Counted from the stretch's first letter, positions 1 to 5,681 are shown. The stretch is 5,899 bases of DNA from an uncultured Demequina sp. (GCA_937925595.1 CALALQ010000227.1:1-5899); one strand, 5' to 3'. Notes: generated from the letters alone by a model not told the origin. Made by a program: numbers and translations.

Positions 1-1290
1 CTGGTTGCGTTTTCTCAGGCGACCGATACCGCGGGGTCCGGGCGCGTTCCCGCGGCGTTGAACGGGGTCGTCGGTCTCAAGCCGAGTGTGGGCCTTGTCA
101 GCACTCGCGGTGTCGTGCCGGCGTGCCGGTCGCTCGATTGCGTTTCGGTGATGGCGAACTCGGTTGCCGACGCAGCCATCGTGGCTCAGGTGATCGCCGG
201 CTTCGATGATCAGGACCCCTGGTCGCGCCCGCTCCCGGTTCCTTCCGCCCGGGTTGCTTCGGTCTCGCTCGCCGGAGTCCGCCTGGGCGTGCCTGAGGTT
301 GTCGCCGGATGGGGCGAGCGTGGCGAGGAGGACGCGTGGAGTCGGGTCCGTGCCGACCTCGTCCGAGCCGGAGCCGAACTGGTTGAGATCGACTACACCC
401 CGCTTCTCGAGGCAGGTCGTCACCTGTATGGCGGTGCGTGGCTTGCTGAGCGCGCGACCGCCGTCTCGGTCGCGCTCGAGGAGGACCGAGACGACGTCGA
501 CCCGGTCGTGCGCCAGATCTTGGCGGGCGCCGGTGCGATGTCGGCCGCACAGGTCTGGTCGAGTATGCACCGCGTGTGGGAGTTGCGGCGGGAGGCGGAT
601 GACATCCTCCGTTCGGTCGATGCTCTGCTCACTCCCACGGTGACGAAGACCTACACGGTCGAGCAGATGCGCGCTGACCCCGTCGAACTCAACGCGCAAT
701 TGGGTACCTACACGACCTTTACCAACCTGCTCGACATGTGCGCCATCGCGGTCCCGGCGGGGAGTACGGCGGCGCACGTCCCCTTCGGTGTCACCCTTCA
801 TGGGCCTTCCGGTGCCGACCAGGAACTCGCAGGGCTGGCGTCGGCGCTCGCGGATGCGGTCGACCAGGACTCGCTGATGGAGGTCGCCGTCGTCGGCGCC
901 CATCTCGAGGGGTTCGGACTTCATCACCAAATCACCGATCGCGGCGGGCTCCTGAGCCGGCGCACGATGACCGCACCCCGGTACCGGCTCTACGCGCTCC
1001 CCGGCGACGAGCCGCGACGTCCCGGGCTGGTGACCGATCTACGAGAAGGCGCTCGTATCGAGGTCGAGGTCTATCGGCTTCCGACTGCTACCGTCGGGTC
1101 CTTTCTCCGCGGTGTGAGTGCACCGTTGGCGATCGGCACGCTCGAGCTCGACGACGGCACCGCCGTCCACGGATTCGTCTGCGATCCGACGGCGCTCGAG
1201 GGAGCGCGTGACATCACCGCGTACGGCGGGTGGCGCTCGTATATGGCCGCGGCGGCCGATGATCTCAACAGGGCGGCCGATGCCAGCTGA
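1..1290 (+). CDS. atzF: Allophanate hydrolase, 3' part (5' end lies outside the window)
   Basis: This enzyme hydrolyses allophanate to ammonia and CO2, following urea carboxylase in cytoplasmic ATP-dependent urea use. The frame is open from base 1, so a TTG at 58 is not the start; 429 codons are visible and roughly the first 140-170 residues are missing. Visible residues 1-15 carry the amidase-signature core DTAGSGR, whose Ser (visible residue 13, codon 37-39) is the expected nucleophile, followed by NGVVGLKPS and then STRGVVPACRSLDCVS, typical of allophanate hydrolases. The amidase domain runs to about residue 285. From about 293 a C-terminal domain begins with VAVVGAHLEGFGLHHQ and ends with DITAYGGWRSY; in this family it processes the amidase product. 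Its presence separates AtzF from ordinary amidases such as GatA. The catalytic Lys and the second Ser lie upstream and cannot be checked. The stop overlaps the next gene, suggesting co-transcription. The partner urea carboxylase is not in the window. Confidence 0.93.
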   Translation: MVAFSQATDTAGSGRVPAALNGVVGLKPSVGLVSTRGVVPACRSLDCVSVMANSVADAAIVAQVIAGFDDQDPWSRPLPVPSARVASVSLAGVRLGVPEVVAGWGERGEEDAWSRVRADLVRAGAELVEIDYTPLLEAGRHLYGGAWLAERATAVSVALEEDRDDVDPVVRQILAGAGAMSAAQVWSSMHRVWELRREADDILRSVDALLTPTVTKTYTVEQMRADPVELNAQLGTYTTFTNLLDMCAIAVPAGSTAAHVPFGVTLHGPSGADQELAGLASALADAVDQDSLMEVAVVGAHLEGFGLHHQITDRGGLLSRRTMTAPRYRLYALPGDEPRRPGLVTDLREGARIEVEVYRLPTATVGSFLRGVSAPLAIGTLELDDGTAVHGFVCDPTALEGARDITAYGGWRSYMAAAADDLNRAADAS

Positions 1291-1975
1291 CGACGTCCCG
1301 ATCCTCGCGGTTCACGGGGTCGCGGCCTCACCTGCCGTCTGGGATCCTCTGAAGCGCTTGATTCCACAGCTCCGGGCGCTTCGTCGCCCGAAGACCGGTC
1401 GGTTGGAGGACGAGATCGAGTGGCTGGCCGAGTATGCGGCGGGCGCGGTCATCGTGGGGATGTCAGGCGGGGCAACCCTCGGTCTCGCGCTCGCGGGCAT
1501 GGGTGCCGCGTGCCATGGATTCGTCCTCCATGAGCCGGCGGCGGGGAACCTGGTGCCGGACCTTCTCTCCCCGACCGCCGAGGCCTTTCGCCGTGGCGGG
1601 ACGACAGCGGTGGGTAAGGCGCTCTATGGCAGGAGGTGGTCGGTCGACCTGCTCGATGACCACGGAGACGTCGACGCGACGACGGCGAAGGAGATCGCCA
1701 TGTTCCGCAGCTTTCAGCCTCGACGTCGACCGGTCGGGGGACCCCGATGCGTGGTCACGACGGGGTCTCGGTCGGCTGCGCCCAGGCACCATGTTGCGAG
1801 AGAGCTGCGGCGGCTGGGCTACGAGACTCGCACCATCGAAGGCTCCCGGCACTTCGTCACATACGAGCAGCCCGCGAGGCTGGCCGCCCTGGTGCGCGAG
1901 GTCGCCGGATTGGATGCGCCCGGGCATCCGGGGATCGATGACGGAGGTTCGGGGTGGGCGAGGTTCTGGTGGTGA
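1280..1975 (+). CDS. Small alpha/beta-hydrolase fold protein
   Basis: The ATG at 1280 overlaps the end of the allophanate hydrolase gene by 11 bases, which fixes the start and implies translational coupling; the open frame upstream of it lies inside the previous gene. The 231-residue product has alpha/beta-hydrolase landmarks: AVHGVAASPAVW (residues 10-21) with the HG oxyanion motif, the nucleophile elbow GMSGG (60-64, Ser62), FVLHEPA after the following strand (81-87), and a C-terminal GSRHFVTYEQP whose His191 is the likely catalytic base. The segment VVTTGSRS (158-165), where many relatives carry the acid residue, has no Asp or Glu, so the third member of the triad is not evident. It has no signal peptide and no membrane segment and is probably cytoplasmic. 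The substrate is unknown. Its position suggests a link to the urea/allophanate pathway, for example acting on a related amide or ester, but that is inference. Fold assignment is fairly sure, function is not. Confidence 0.8.
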   Translation: MPADDVPILAVHGVAASPAVWDPLKRLIPQLRALRRPKTGRLEDEIEWLAEYAAGAVIVGMSGGATLGLALAGMGAACHGFVLHEPAAGNLVPDLLSPTAEAFRRGGTTAVGKALYGRRWSVDLLDDHGDVDATTAKEIAMFRSFQPRRRPVGGPRCVVTTGSRSAAPRHHVARELRRLGYETRTIEGSRHFVTYEQPARLAALVREVAGLDAPGHPGIDDGGSGWARFWW

Positions 1976-1978
1976 CCT

Positions 1979-2006
1979 CGCGGCGGTCTTCTAGACCTCG
2001 GCCGCG
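1979..2006. terminator. Hairpin at a convergent gene junction, possible bidirectional terminator
   Basis: CGCGGC (1979-1984) pairs with GCCGCG (2001-2006). Directly inside it GGTCT (1985-1989) pairs with AGACC (1993-1997), leaving a three-base loop and a three-base bulge (1998-2000). The 11 paired bases cover the whole gap between the hydrolase stop (1973-1975) and the carbonic anhydrase stop (1991-1993), so the structure can form in both transcripts. There is no T-tract on either side, as is common for candidate terminators in high-GC actinobacteria. The termination role is inferred from structure and position. Confidence 0.45.
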
Positions 2007-2509
2007 CGGTAGATCTTCGACCGCGGCACATAGCGCGCGGAGTTGCCGAGCAGCCCGGCGACCTCCTCGTCGGTGAGCTCCCGCCGCACCTTGCCGGGGA
2101 TGCCCGCGACGAGCGATCGCGGCGGAACGACGGTTCCCTCGAGCACCACCGCCCCCGCGGCGACGAGCGAGTTCGCGCCGATGACGGCGCCGTTCAGCAC
2201 GGTCGCGTTCATGCCGATGAGGCATCCGTCTTCGACGACGCAGCCGTGCACGACGGCGGCGTGGCCGATGCTGACGTCGGCGCCGATGATCGTCGGGTTG
2301 CCCGCCTCGGTGTGGATCACCGCGTTGTCTTGGAGGTTGCTGCGTTCGCCGAGCACGATCTCGTCGATGTCGCCGCGCAGCACCGCGCCGAACCAGACGT
2401 TGGCATCTGCAGCGATGCGCACCTTGCCGATCACGGACGCGTTCGGGGCGACCCAGGCGTCGGCGGAGATGTCGGGCTCGTGCCCGTCGAAGGGGAGGAT
2501 GACCGGCAT
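1991..2509 (-). CDS. Gamma-class carbonic anhydrase family protein (left-handed beta-helix)
   Basis: The 172-residue protein is built of hexapeptide repeats (for example DISADAWVAPNASVIGKV and AAVVHGCVVEDGCLIG), the signature of a left-handed beta-helix trimer. The gamma-carbonic-anhydrase pattern is present: Arg45 and Asp47 in LRGDIDE, Gln60, and three candidate Zn/Fe ligands, His66 (AVIHTEAG), His83 and His88 (IGHAAVVHG). Metal would be bound between subunits. The length fits the short PaaY/YrdA/Cam-like group. Some members hydrate CO2 and others show no measured activity or act on CoA thioesters, so the exact reaction is uncertain. A CO2 role would sit well beside allophanate hydrolysis, which releases CO2, but the genes converge and need not be co-regulated. 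The ATG at 2509 has only a weak purine-rich leader (GGCGGA touching the start). An IS element begins 9 bases upstream and has cut the gene off from its original upstream region. Confidence 0.88.
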   Translation of the reverse strand: MPVILPFDGHEPDISADAWVAPNASVIGKVRIAADANVWFGAVLRGDIDEIVLGERSNLQDNAVIHTEAGNPTIIGADVSIGHAAVVHGCVVEDGCLIGMNATVLNGAVIGANSLVAAGAVVLEGTVVPPRSLVAGIPGKVRRELTDEEVAGLLGNSARYVPRSKIYRAAEV

Positions 2510-2518
2510 TCCGCCAGC

Positions 2519-2522
2519 CTAG
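2519..2522. repeat. Left copy of CTAG target-site duplication
   Basis: CTAG adjoins the left IS terminus and is matched by CTAG at 3625-3628. On the - strand it supplies the transposase stop codon TAG (2519-2521). Being palindromic and the preferred target of this family, it is weak evidence on its own for a single simple insertion. Confidence 0.8.
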
Positions 2523-3520
2523 CTGTACTGCCCAGGCAGGTTGTTTGAGATCCGGCTGATGGGCGGGAGCTTCCCGATCGCAGTGTGGGGCCTGTGGTGA
2601 TTGTAGAAGTGCAGCCAGGCGGGCAGGGCTGCGCGGCGGGCTGATTCGCTGTTGTAGTGCTTCACGTAGGCCCAACCGTCGGCCATAGTGCGATGGAATC
2701 GCTCGATCTTCCCGTTCGTCTGCGGACGGTAAGGACGTGTGCGCTTGGGTGTGATGGCGAGCTCGGCGCAGACGCGTCGCCAGGCGTGGGAGCGGTAGGC
2801 GGGGCCGTTGTCCGAGAGGACCCGTTCGACGCGGACGCCGCGGTCGGCGAACCAGGACACGGCCCGTTGCAGGACGCCGATCGCGGTCTCGGCGCGTTCG
2901 TCGTCGTGGATCTCGGCGTAAGCGACGCGGGAGTGGTCGTCGATGACGGTGTGGACGTAGGCGGTGCCGGTGACCATGTCGCCGGCGATGCCTCGCTTTC
3001 CGGTGCGCTTGGCCGTGACTGCTCGGTTGCGGTCGCCTTGGGACCGTCCGACGTAGCGCCAGCCGCCGCCGTCGGGGATGTTGCCGAGCTTCTTCACGTC
3101 GACATGGATCAGCGCGCCGGGCTTGTCGTGCTCGTACCGGCGGGCGGGTTCCCCGGTCTTCACATCGACATGCGAGAGCCGGTTCAGTCGACACCGTTTC
3201 AGCACCGCGTGGACGGTCGAGGCCGGCATCCCGACGCGGTCGGCGATCTGGACCGGCCCCAGGCGCTTGCGGATCCGCAGGTGCACGATCTTCTTCACAC
3301 GGTGCGTCGGGGTCTTGTTCGGATGCGCATGCGGGCGCGAGGACCGGTCGGCCATCCCCGCTTCACCGAGCTCGACGTAGCGTCGCGCCCATTTCGCGGC
3401 GGTGGGCCAGGAGACACGGAAGTAGTCCGCCGCCGCGGCGACCGTCCACTCCTCGTCGACGATCTTCTGTGCAAGACGGAGCCTTTGGCGCGGGGTGAGC
3501 GCCGCGTTAGCGTGAGACAC
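2519..3520 (-). CDS. IS481-family DDE transposase
   Basis: The 333-residue transposase is of usual length for the family. The GTG at 3520 is chosen because AGGAGG lies five bases upstream and because the product then starts VSHANAALTPRQRLRLA, the typical IS481 opening; a GTG at 3583 would add 21 residues with no good ribosome site. Residues 1 to about 60 hold a helix-turn-helix (WTVAAAADYFRVSWPTAAKW), followed by a second helical region around 75-110. The catalytic core has Asp141 (HVDVKKL), Asp237 (LSDNGPAY) and Glu273 (NGKIERFHR), giving the DD(35)E spacing expected of this IS481/IS3-like group. YNHHRPHTAIG (306-316) is the usual C-terminal motif. The stop TAG lies in the CTAG target sequence outside the element. 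There is no frameshift or internal stop, so it looks functional. The protein binds the terminal repeats and moves the element by cut-and-join chemistry. Confidence 0.95.
   Translation of the reverse strand: MSHANAALTPRQRLRLAQKIVDEEWTVAAAADYFRVSWPTAAKWARRYVELGEAGMADRSSRPHAHPNKTPTHRVKKIVHLRIRKRLGPVQIADRVGMPASTVHAVLKRCRLNRLSHVDVKTGEPARRYEHDKPGALIHVDVKKLGNIPDGGGWRYVGRSQGDRNRAVTAKRTGKRGIAGDMVTGTAYVHTVIDDHSRVAYAEIHDDERAETAIGVLQRAVSWFADRGVRVERVLSDNGPAYRSHAWRRVCAELAITPKRTRPYRPQTNGKIERFHRTMADGWAYVKHYNSESARRAALPAWLHFYNHHRPHTAIGKLPPISRISNNLPGQYS
2523..2548 (+). repeat. Left terminal inverted repeat of the IS481-family element
   Basis: This 26-bp repeat starts CTGTACTGCCCAGG and matches the reverse complement of the right end at 25 of 26 positions; the one difference is C at 2537 against G in the reversed right copy. 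It also encodes the last residues of the transposase (NNLPGQYS), so this end of the transposase gene is constrained both as a transposase binding site and as coding sequence. Confidence 0.93.
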
Positions 3521-3580
3521 GAGAACCTCCTGGTTCAGAGCGGATGCGGTAGCAGCTCCACTCTGCCGGGAGGTTCTCGT
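3519..3580 (-). promoter_or_regulatory. Inverted repeat hiding the transposase ribosome site and start codon
   Basis: The bases ACGAGAACCTCC (3519-3530) are an exact inverted copy of GGAGGTTCTCGT (3569-3580). Inside this stem CAGAG (3536-3540) can pair with CTCTG (3561-3565), leaving a 20-base loop. In a - strand RNA the 3' arm contains the GGAGG ribosome site and the first two bases of the GUG start, so both would be paired. RNA starting upstream of the right IS end would fold this way, whereas RNA starting inside the 5' arm could not. Such protection against outside transcription is known in other IS elements (IS10 and IS50 are classic cases). Its operation here is inferred. Confidence 0.72.
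3526..3531 (-). promoter_or_regulatory. Ribosome binding site of the transposase
   Basis: The - strand reads AGGAGG, a near-ideal Shine-Dalgarno sequence, then TTCTC and GTG. It decides the start at 3520. Most of it lies in the 3' arm of the sequestering hairpin. Confidence 0.85.
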
Positions 3581-3598
3581 CACATCAGGGAAGCCAGA

Positions 3599-3624
3599 TC
3601 AAACAACCTCCCTGGGCAGTACAG
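3599..3624 (-). repeat. Right terminal inverted repeat of the IS481-family element
   Basis: This is the partner of the left repeat, ending GGGCAGTACAG on the + strand. Because the ends are so similar, a + strand frame crossing this repeat also reads NNLPGQYS and stops at the CTAG. It lies upstream of the transposase and should contain or adjoin its promoter, though no convincing -35/-10 pair is visible. Confidence 0.93.
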
Positions 3625-3628
3625 CTAG
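3625..3628. repeat. Right copy of CTAG target-site duplication
   Basis: CTAG adjoins the right IS terminus and is followed by C, giving GCTAGC with the neighbouring bases. The left junction reads CCTAGC, so the shared bases are CTAGC with a differing outer base. Confidence 0.8.
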
Positions 3629-3661
3629 CGGCGAGTGCAGCAGTCGACAAGGCTGAGACGT

Positions 3662-5572
3662 ATGCGCTTGCTGCGGCCGCTGTGGCGATACCCGATCATC
3701 TCGGTCACCGTCGTGGTGCTCGCCGCGGTCGTGGTCCTCCACGCCGTCGGAGCGGATGCGGTGGGACGGTGGACGGCGACGGCCTACGTCGGAGCGTTCG
3801 TCGTGTGGACGCTGGTTCGGATGGTGCGTGATGTGCTTCGCGGGCATGTCGGGCTCGACATCCTCGCGGTGGTGGCGATGGTCGCAACCCTCGCCGTGGG
3901 CGAGTACATCGCGTCGCTCATCATCGTTTTGATGCTCTCCGGCGGTGAAGCGTTGGAGGACTTCGCCGCCCGGCGGGCCAGGCGCGACCTCACCGCGCTG
4001 CTGGACCGATCGCCGCGCACCGCGCATGTTCTCACTCACGAGCATGCGTCGGACTCGGACGAGGTGCAGGATGTCGCGGTCGAGCACGTAGGGATCGATG
4101 ATGTGCTGCTGGTGCGGCCGGGCGAGATCGTGCCGGTCGACGGCATCCTGCTCACCGAGAGCGGCACGTTCGACGAATCGTCGCTCACTGGGGAGAGTCT
4201 GCCGGTGACTCGTGAGGCGGGCAGCGACGTGCTCTCCGGCGCTATCAACGGGAACCGGGCGGTGCGGATCCGGGCGGTGCGGCGCAGCGCGGACAGTCAG
4301 TACCAGCAGATCGTCGCGCTCGTGCGTGCCGCGGAGGACTCGCGTGCGCCCGTCGTGCGGCTCGCGGATCGGTTTGCGATCCCCTTCACGGCCGTCTCGC
4401 TCGCCCTGGCCGGCATAGCGTGGGCGGTATCGGGCGATCCGACGCGCTTCGCTGAGGTGCTGGTGCTAGCGACGCCGTGCCCGCTGCTGATCGCTGCACC
4501 GGTCGCGTTCCTCGGCGGGCTCTCGCGGGCCGCGAAGGCCGGCGTGATCATGAAGGGCGGAGGTGTCGTAGAACAGCTCGCCCGAGTGCAGTCCGCGGCC
4601 TTCGACAAGACCGGAACGCTGACGCAGGGCCAGCCGACCCTCGTTGACGTTCGCCCTGTCGGCGGCTTCGAGGCGGGCGAACTGCTGCAGCTCGCCGCGT
4701 CTGCTGAACAGTACTCGTCGCATGTGCTCGCAGACAGCATCCGCCGGGCCGCGGTCGAGCGCGGCATCGACCTTCTCGCGGCCGAGGAGGCCAGTGAGGT
4801 CGCCACGAATGGTGTGACCGCGGTGATCGGGGGGCGAACGGTCGTCGTGGGGAAGCCCTCCTACGTCGCGTCAGTGGCGGCCGACACGGTGCGCGCAGAC
4901 CTGACGACGGGCGAGGCCGCGGCCTACGTCGCCATCGACGGCCGGTTCGCCGGCGTCCTCGTGCTCGCCGACGATCCCCGCCCGGAGTCCGTCGCGGTGG
5001 TGTCGTGGCTGCGCGCGAACGGTGTCGAACGGATCGTCATGCTCACGGGAGACACTCGTGCGACAGCCGAATCGATCGCGCGGCAGACCGGGATCGACGA
5101 GGTGCATGCCGAGCTCCTTCCGCCAGAGAAGGTTCATCTCGCGGCCGACCTGCATCCACGACCCGTGATGATGGTCGGCGACGGGGTGAACGACGCCCCG
5201 GTGCTGGCCGCCTCCGACATCGGCGTTGCGATGGGCGCGAAAGGCGCGACCGCGGCCGGCGATGCCGCTGACGTGGTGATCCTTGTCGACTCGCTCAGCA
5301 AGGTGGTCGACGCCGTGTCGATCGGGCGGCACACGCTTCGCGTCGCGCTGACGGCGATATGGCTCGGCATCGGTCTCAGCGTGGTCCTCATGGTCATCGC
5401 CATGACGGGCGCCATCCCCGCCGTCGCCGGCGCTCTCACGCAGGAGCTCGTGGACCTCGCCACGATCCTCTACGCGCTCCGCGCGCTGGGCGGCCCGCCG
5501 AGCGGACTCCCCGCTGCCGCACCGCCGCCGTCACGCCGATCCGACACGGAGTCCGACTCGCACCGCGTGTGA
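3662..5572 (+). CDS. P1B-type heavy-metal translocating ATPase (P1B-5-like: TPC and QELVD)
   Basis: This membrane pump uses ATP to export a transition metal. From the ATG the protein has 636 residues. AAGG lies nine bases upstream; an in-frame GTG at 3635 would add nine residues but has no ribosome site. It begins directly with membrane helices (about 11-30, 39-55, 65-80, 82-95) with no CxxC or His-rich metal-binding domain. Visible P-type motifs are the actuator TGES (176-179), DKTGTLT with the phosphorylated Asp315, TGD (462-464) and GDGVND (506-511). The metal-site helix reads ATPCPLL (270-276), so TPC replaces the CPC of copper and zinc/cadmium pumps. The last helix has QELVD (594-598). 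TPC plus QExxD recalls P1B-5 pumps linked to Ni/Fe, but the C-terminus is a short Pro/Ser/Arg tail, not a hemerythrin domain. The nucleotide-domain HP dipeptide is HV (354-355). The VIT1-like gene downstream supports iron or manganese; the exact metal is uncertain. An IS lies just upstream, so its native promoter may be lost. Confidence 0.93.
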   Translation: MRLLRPLWRYPIISVTVVVLAAVVVLHAVGADAVGRWTATAYVGAFVVWTLVRMVRDVLRGHVGLDILAVVAMVATLAVGEYIASLIIVLMLSGGEALEDFAARRARRDLTALLDRSPRTAHVLTHEHASDSDEVQDVAVEHVGIDDVLLVRPGEIVPVDGILLTESGTFDESSLTGESLPVTREAGSDVLSGAINGNRAVRIRAVRRSADSQYQQIVALVRAAEDSRAPVVRLADRFAIPFTAVSLALAGIAWAVSGDPTRFAEVLVLATPCPLLIAAPVAFLGGLSRAAKAGVIMKGGGVVEQLARVQSAAFDKTGTLTQGQPTLVDVRPVGGFEAGELLQLAASAEQYSSHVLADSIRRAAVERGIDLLAAEEASEVATNGVTAVIGGRTVVVGKPSYVASVAADTVRADLTTGEAAAYVAIDGRFAGVLVLADDPRPESVAVVSWLRANGVERIVMLTGDTRATAESIARQTGIDEVHAELLPPEKVHLAADLHPRPVMMVGDGVNDAPVLAASDIGVAMGAKGATAAGDAADVVILVDSLSKVVDAVSIGRHTLRVALTAIWLGIGLSVVLMVIAMTGAIPAVAGALTQELVDLATILYALRALGGPPSGLPAAAPPPSRRSDTESDSHRV

Positions 5573-5635
5573 CGCTCTGAAACCCGAGCACCACGACTGG
5601 AATCTGCGGGCGAAGAGCCGAGGTGCAGGGTTGCC

Positions 5636-5657
5636 TCTCCTTCCTGGCGGCAGGAGA
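5636..5657 (+). promoter_or_regulatory. Hairpin in the leader of the VIT1-like gene
   Basis: TCTCCT (5636-5641) pairs with AGGAGA (5652-5657). After a one-by-one mismatch CC (5643-5644) pairs with GG (5649-5650), closing a TGGC tetraloop. No T-run follows, so it is a weak terminator candidate. It lies 24 bases before the start codon and its 5' arm is pyrimidine-rich (CTCCT), complementary to Shine-Dalgarno-type sequence, so it could compete for the GAGGAG site downstream. The function is a guess. Confidence 0.35.
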
Positions 5658-5672
5658 ACTACCGAACTACCG
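5657..5672 (+). repeat. Tandem 8-bp direct repeat before the VIT1-like gene
   Basis: AACTACCG occurs twice back to back (5657-5664 and 5665-5672), ending two bases before the GAGGAG ribosome site. It may be an operator half-site pair or a slippage duplication; the sequence alone cannot distinguish these. Confidence 0.6.
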
Positions 5673-5673
5673 T

Positions 5674-5679
5674 GAGGAG
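5674..5679 (+). promoter_or_regulatory. Ribosome binding site of the VIT1-like gene
   Basis: GAGGAG lies two bases before the GTG at 5682, which is close but usable. An in-frame TGA at 5673-5675 rules out any start further upstream, so this GTG is the earliest possible start. Confidence 0.6.
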
Positions 5680-5681
5680 CC

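Larger units (their letters stand above)
2523..3624 (-). mobile_element. Complete IS481-family insertion sequence (about 1.1 kb)
   Basis: The element has near-perfect terminal inverted repeats (25 of 26 positions), a single intact DDE transposase occupying most of its length, and the tetranucleotide CTAG abutting each end. TGT/ACA termini and insertion at CTAG are known traits of the IS481 family. With a 4-bp CTAG duplication the element is 1102 bp and runs from CTGTACTG to CAGTACAG. If the IS481-type 6-bp NCTAGN duplication is assumed instead, the element is 2524-3623 and the flanking hexamers CCTAGC and GCTAGC differ in the first base. It lies between the carbonic anhydrase gene and the divergent ATPase gene and disrupts neither reading frame. 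The intact transposase and ends suggest it is recent and possibly active. Confidence 0.93.
5573..5681 (+). other. Intergenic leader between the ATPase and VIT1-like genes
   Basis: The 109 bases between the two same-strand transporter genes contain no reading frame of note. They hold a hairpin (5636-5657), an adjoining tandem 8-base repeat (5657-5672) and the ribosome site of the next gene. No clear -35/-10 pair and no T-rich terminator are visible, so it is open whether the VIT1-like gene has its own promoter or is co-transcribed with the ATPase gene. Confidence 0.5.

Noticed and set aside
1118..1279. Upstream extension of the alpha/beta-hydrolase frame
   Set aside because: It lies inside the allophanate hydrolase coding sequence and gives an Arg/Ser-rich stretch with no hydrolase features. 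The protein similarity begins right after ATG 1280.
1857..3194. Long - strand open frame (445 residues)
   Set aside because: Its product is extremely Arg-rich and low in complexity, and it overlaps the carbonic anhydrase and transposase genes in another frame, so it is a codon-bias shadow.
3521..3583. GTG 3583 as the transposase start (21 extra residues)
   Set aside because: There is no ribosome site there, the extension is unlike the family N-terminus, and it is mostly the hairpin sequence. GTG 3520 has an ideal AGGAGG.
3584..3623. Promoter for the transposase at the right IS end
   Set aside because: TTGTTT (3601-3606, - strand) could be a -35 box, but the hexamer 17 bases on (GTGACG) is nothing like a -10 box, so I do not call it.
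2657..3628. Long + strand open frame (323 residues) across the IS
   Set aside because: It is antisense to the transposase, rich in V/G/D as expected for a shadow frame in high-GC DNA, and has no recognisable domain. Its NNLPGQYS ending merely reflects the inverted repeat.
3635..3661. GTG 3635 as the ATPase start
   Set aside because: It is possible in frame but has no Shine-Dalgarno-like sequence and begins only 7 bases past the IS end. ATG 3662 has AAGG at suitable spacing. Kept as an alternative, not excluded.
4472..4480. Copper exporter (CopA) identity for the ATPase
   Set aside because: The metal-site motif is TPC, not CPC, the N-terminal CxxC domain is absent, and the last helices lack the copper-type residues.
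5573..5681. Manganese (yybP-ykoY) riboswitch before the VIT1-like gene
   Set aside because: I could not find the conserved loop sequences or the multi-helix layout, and the leader is probably too short.
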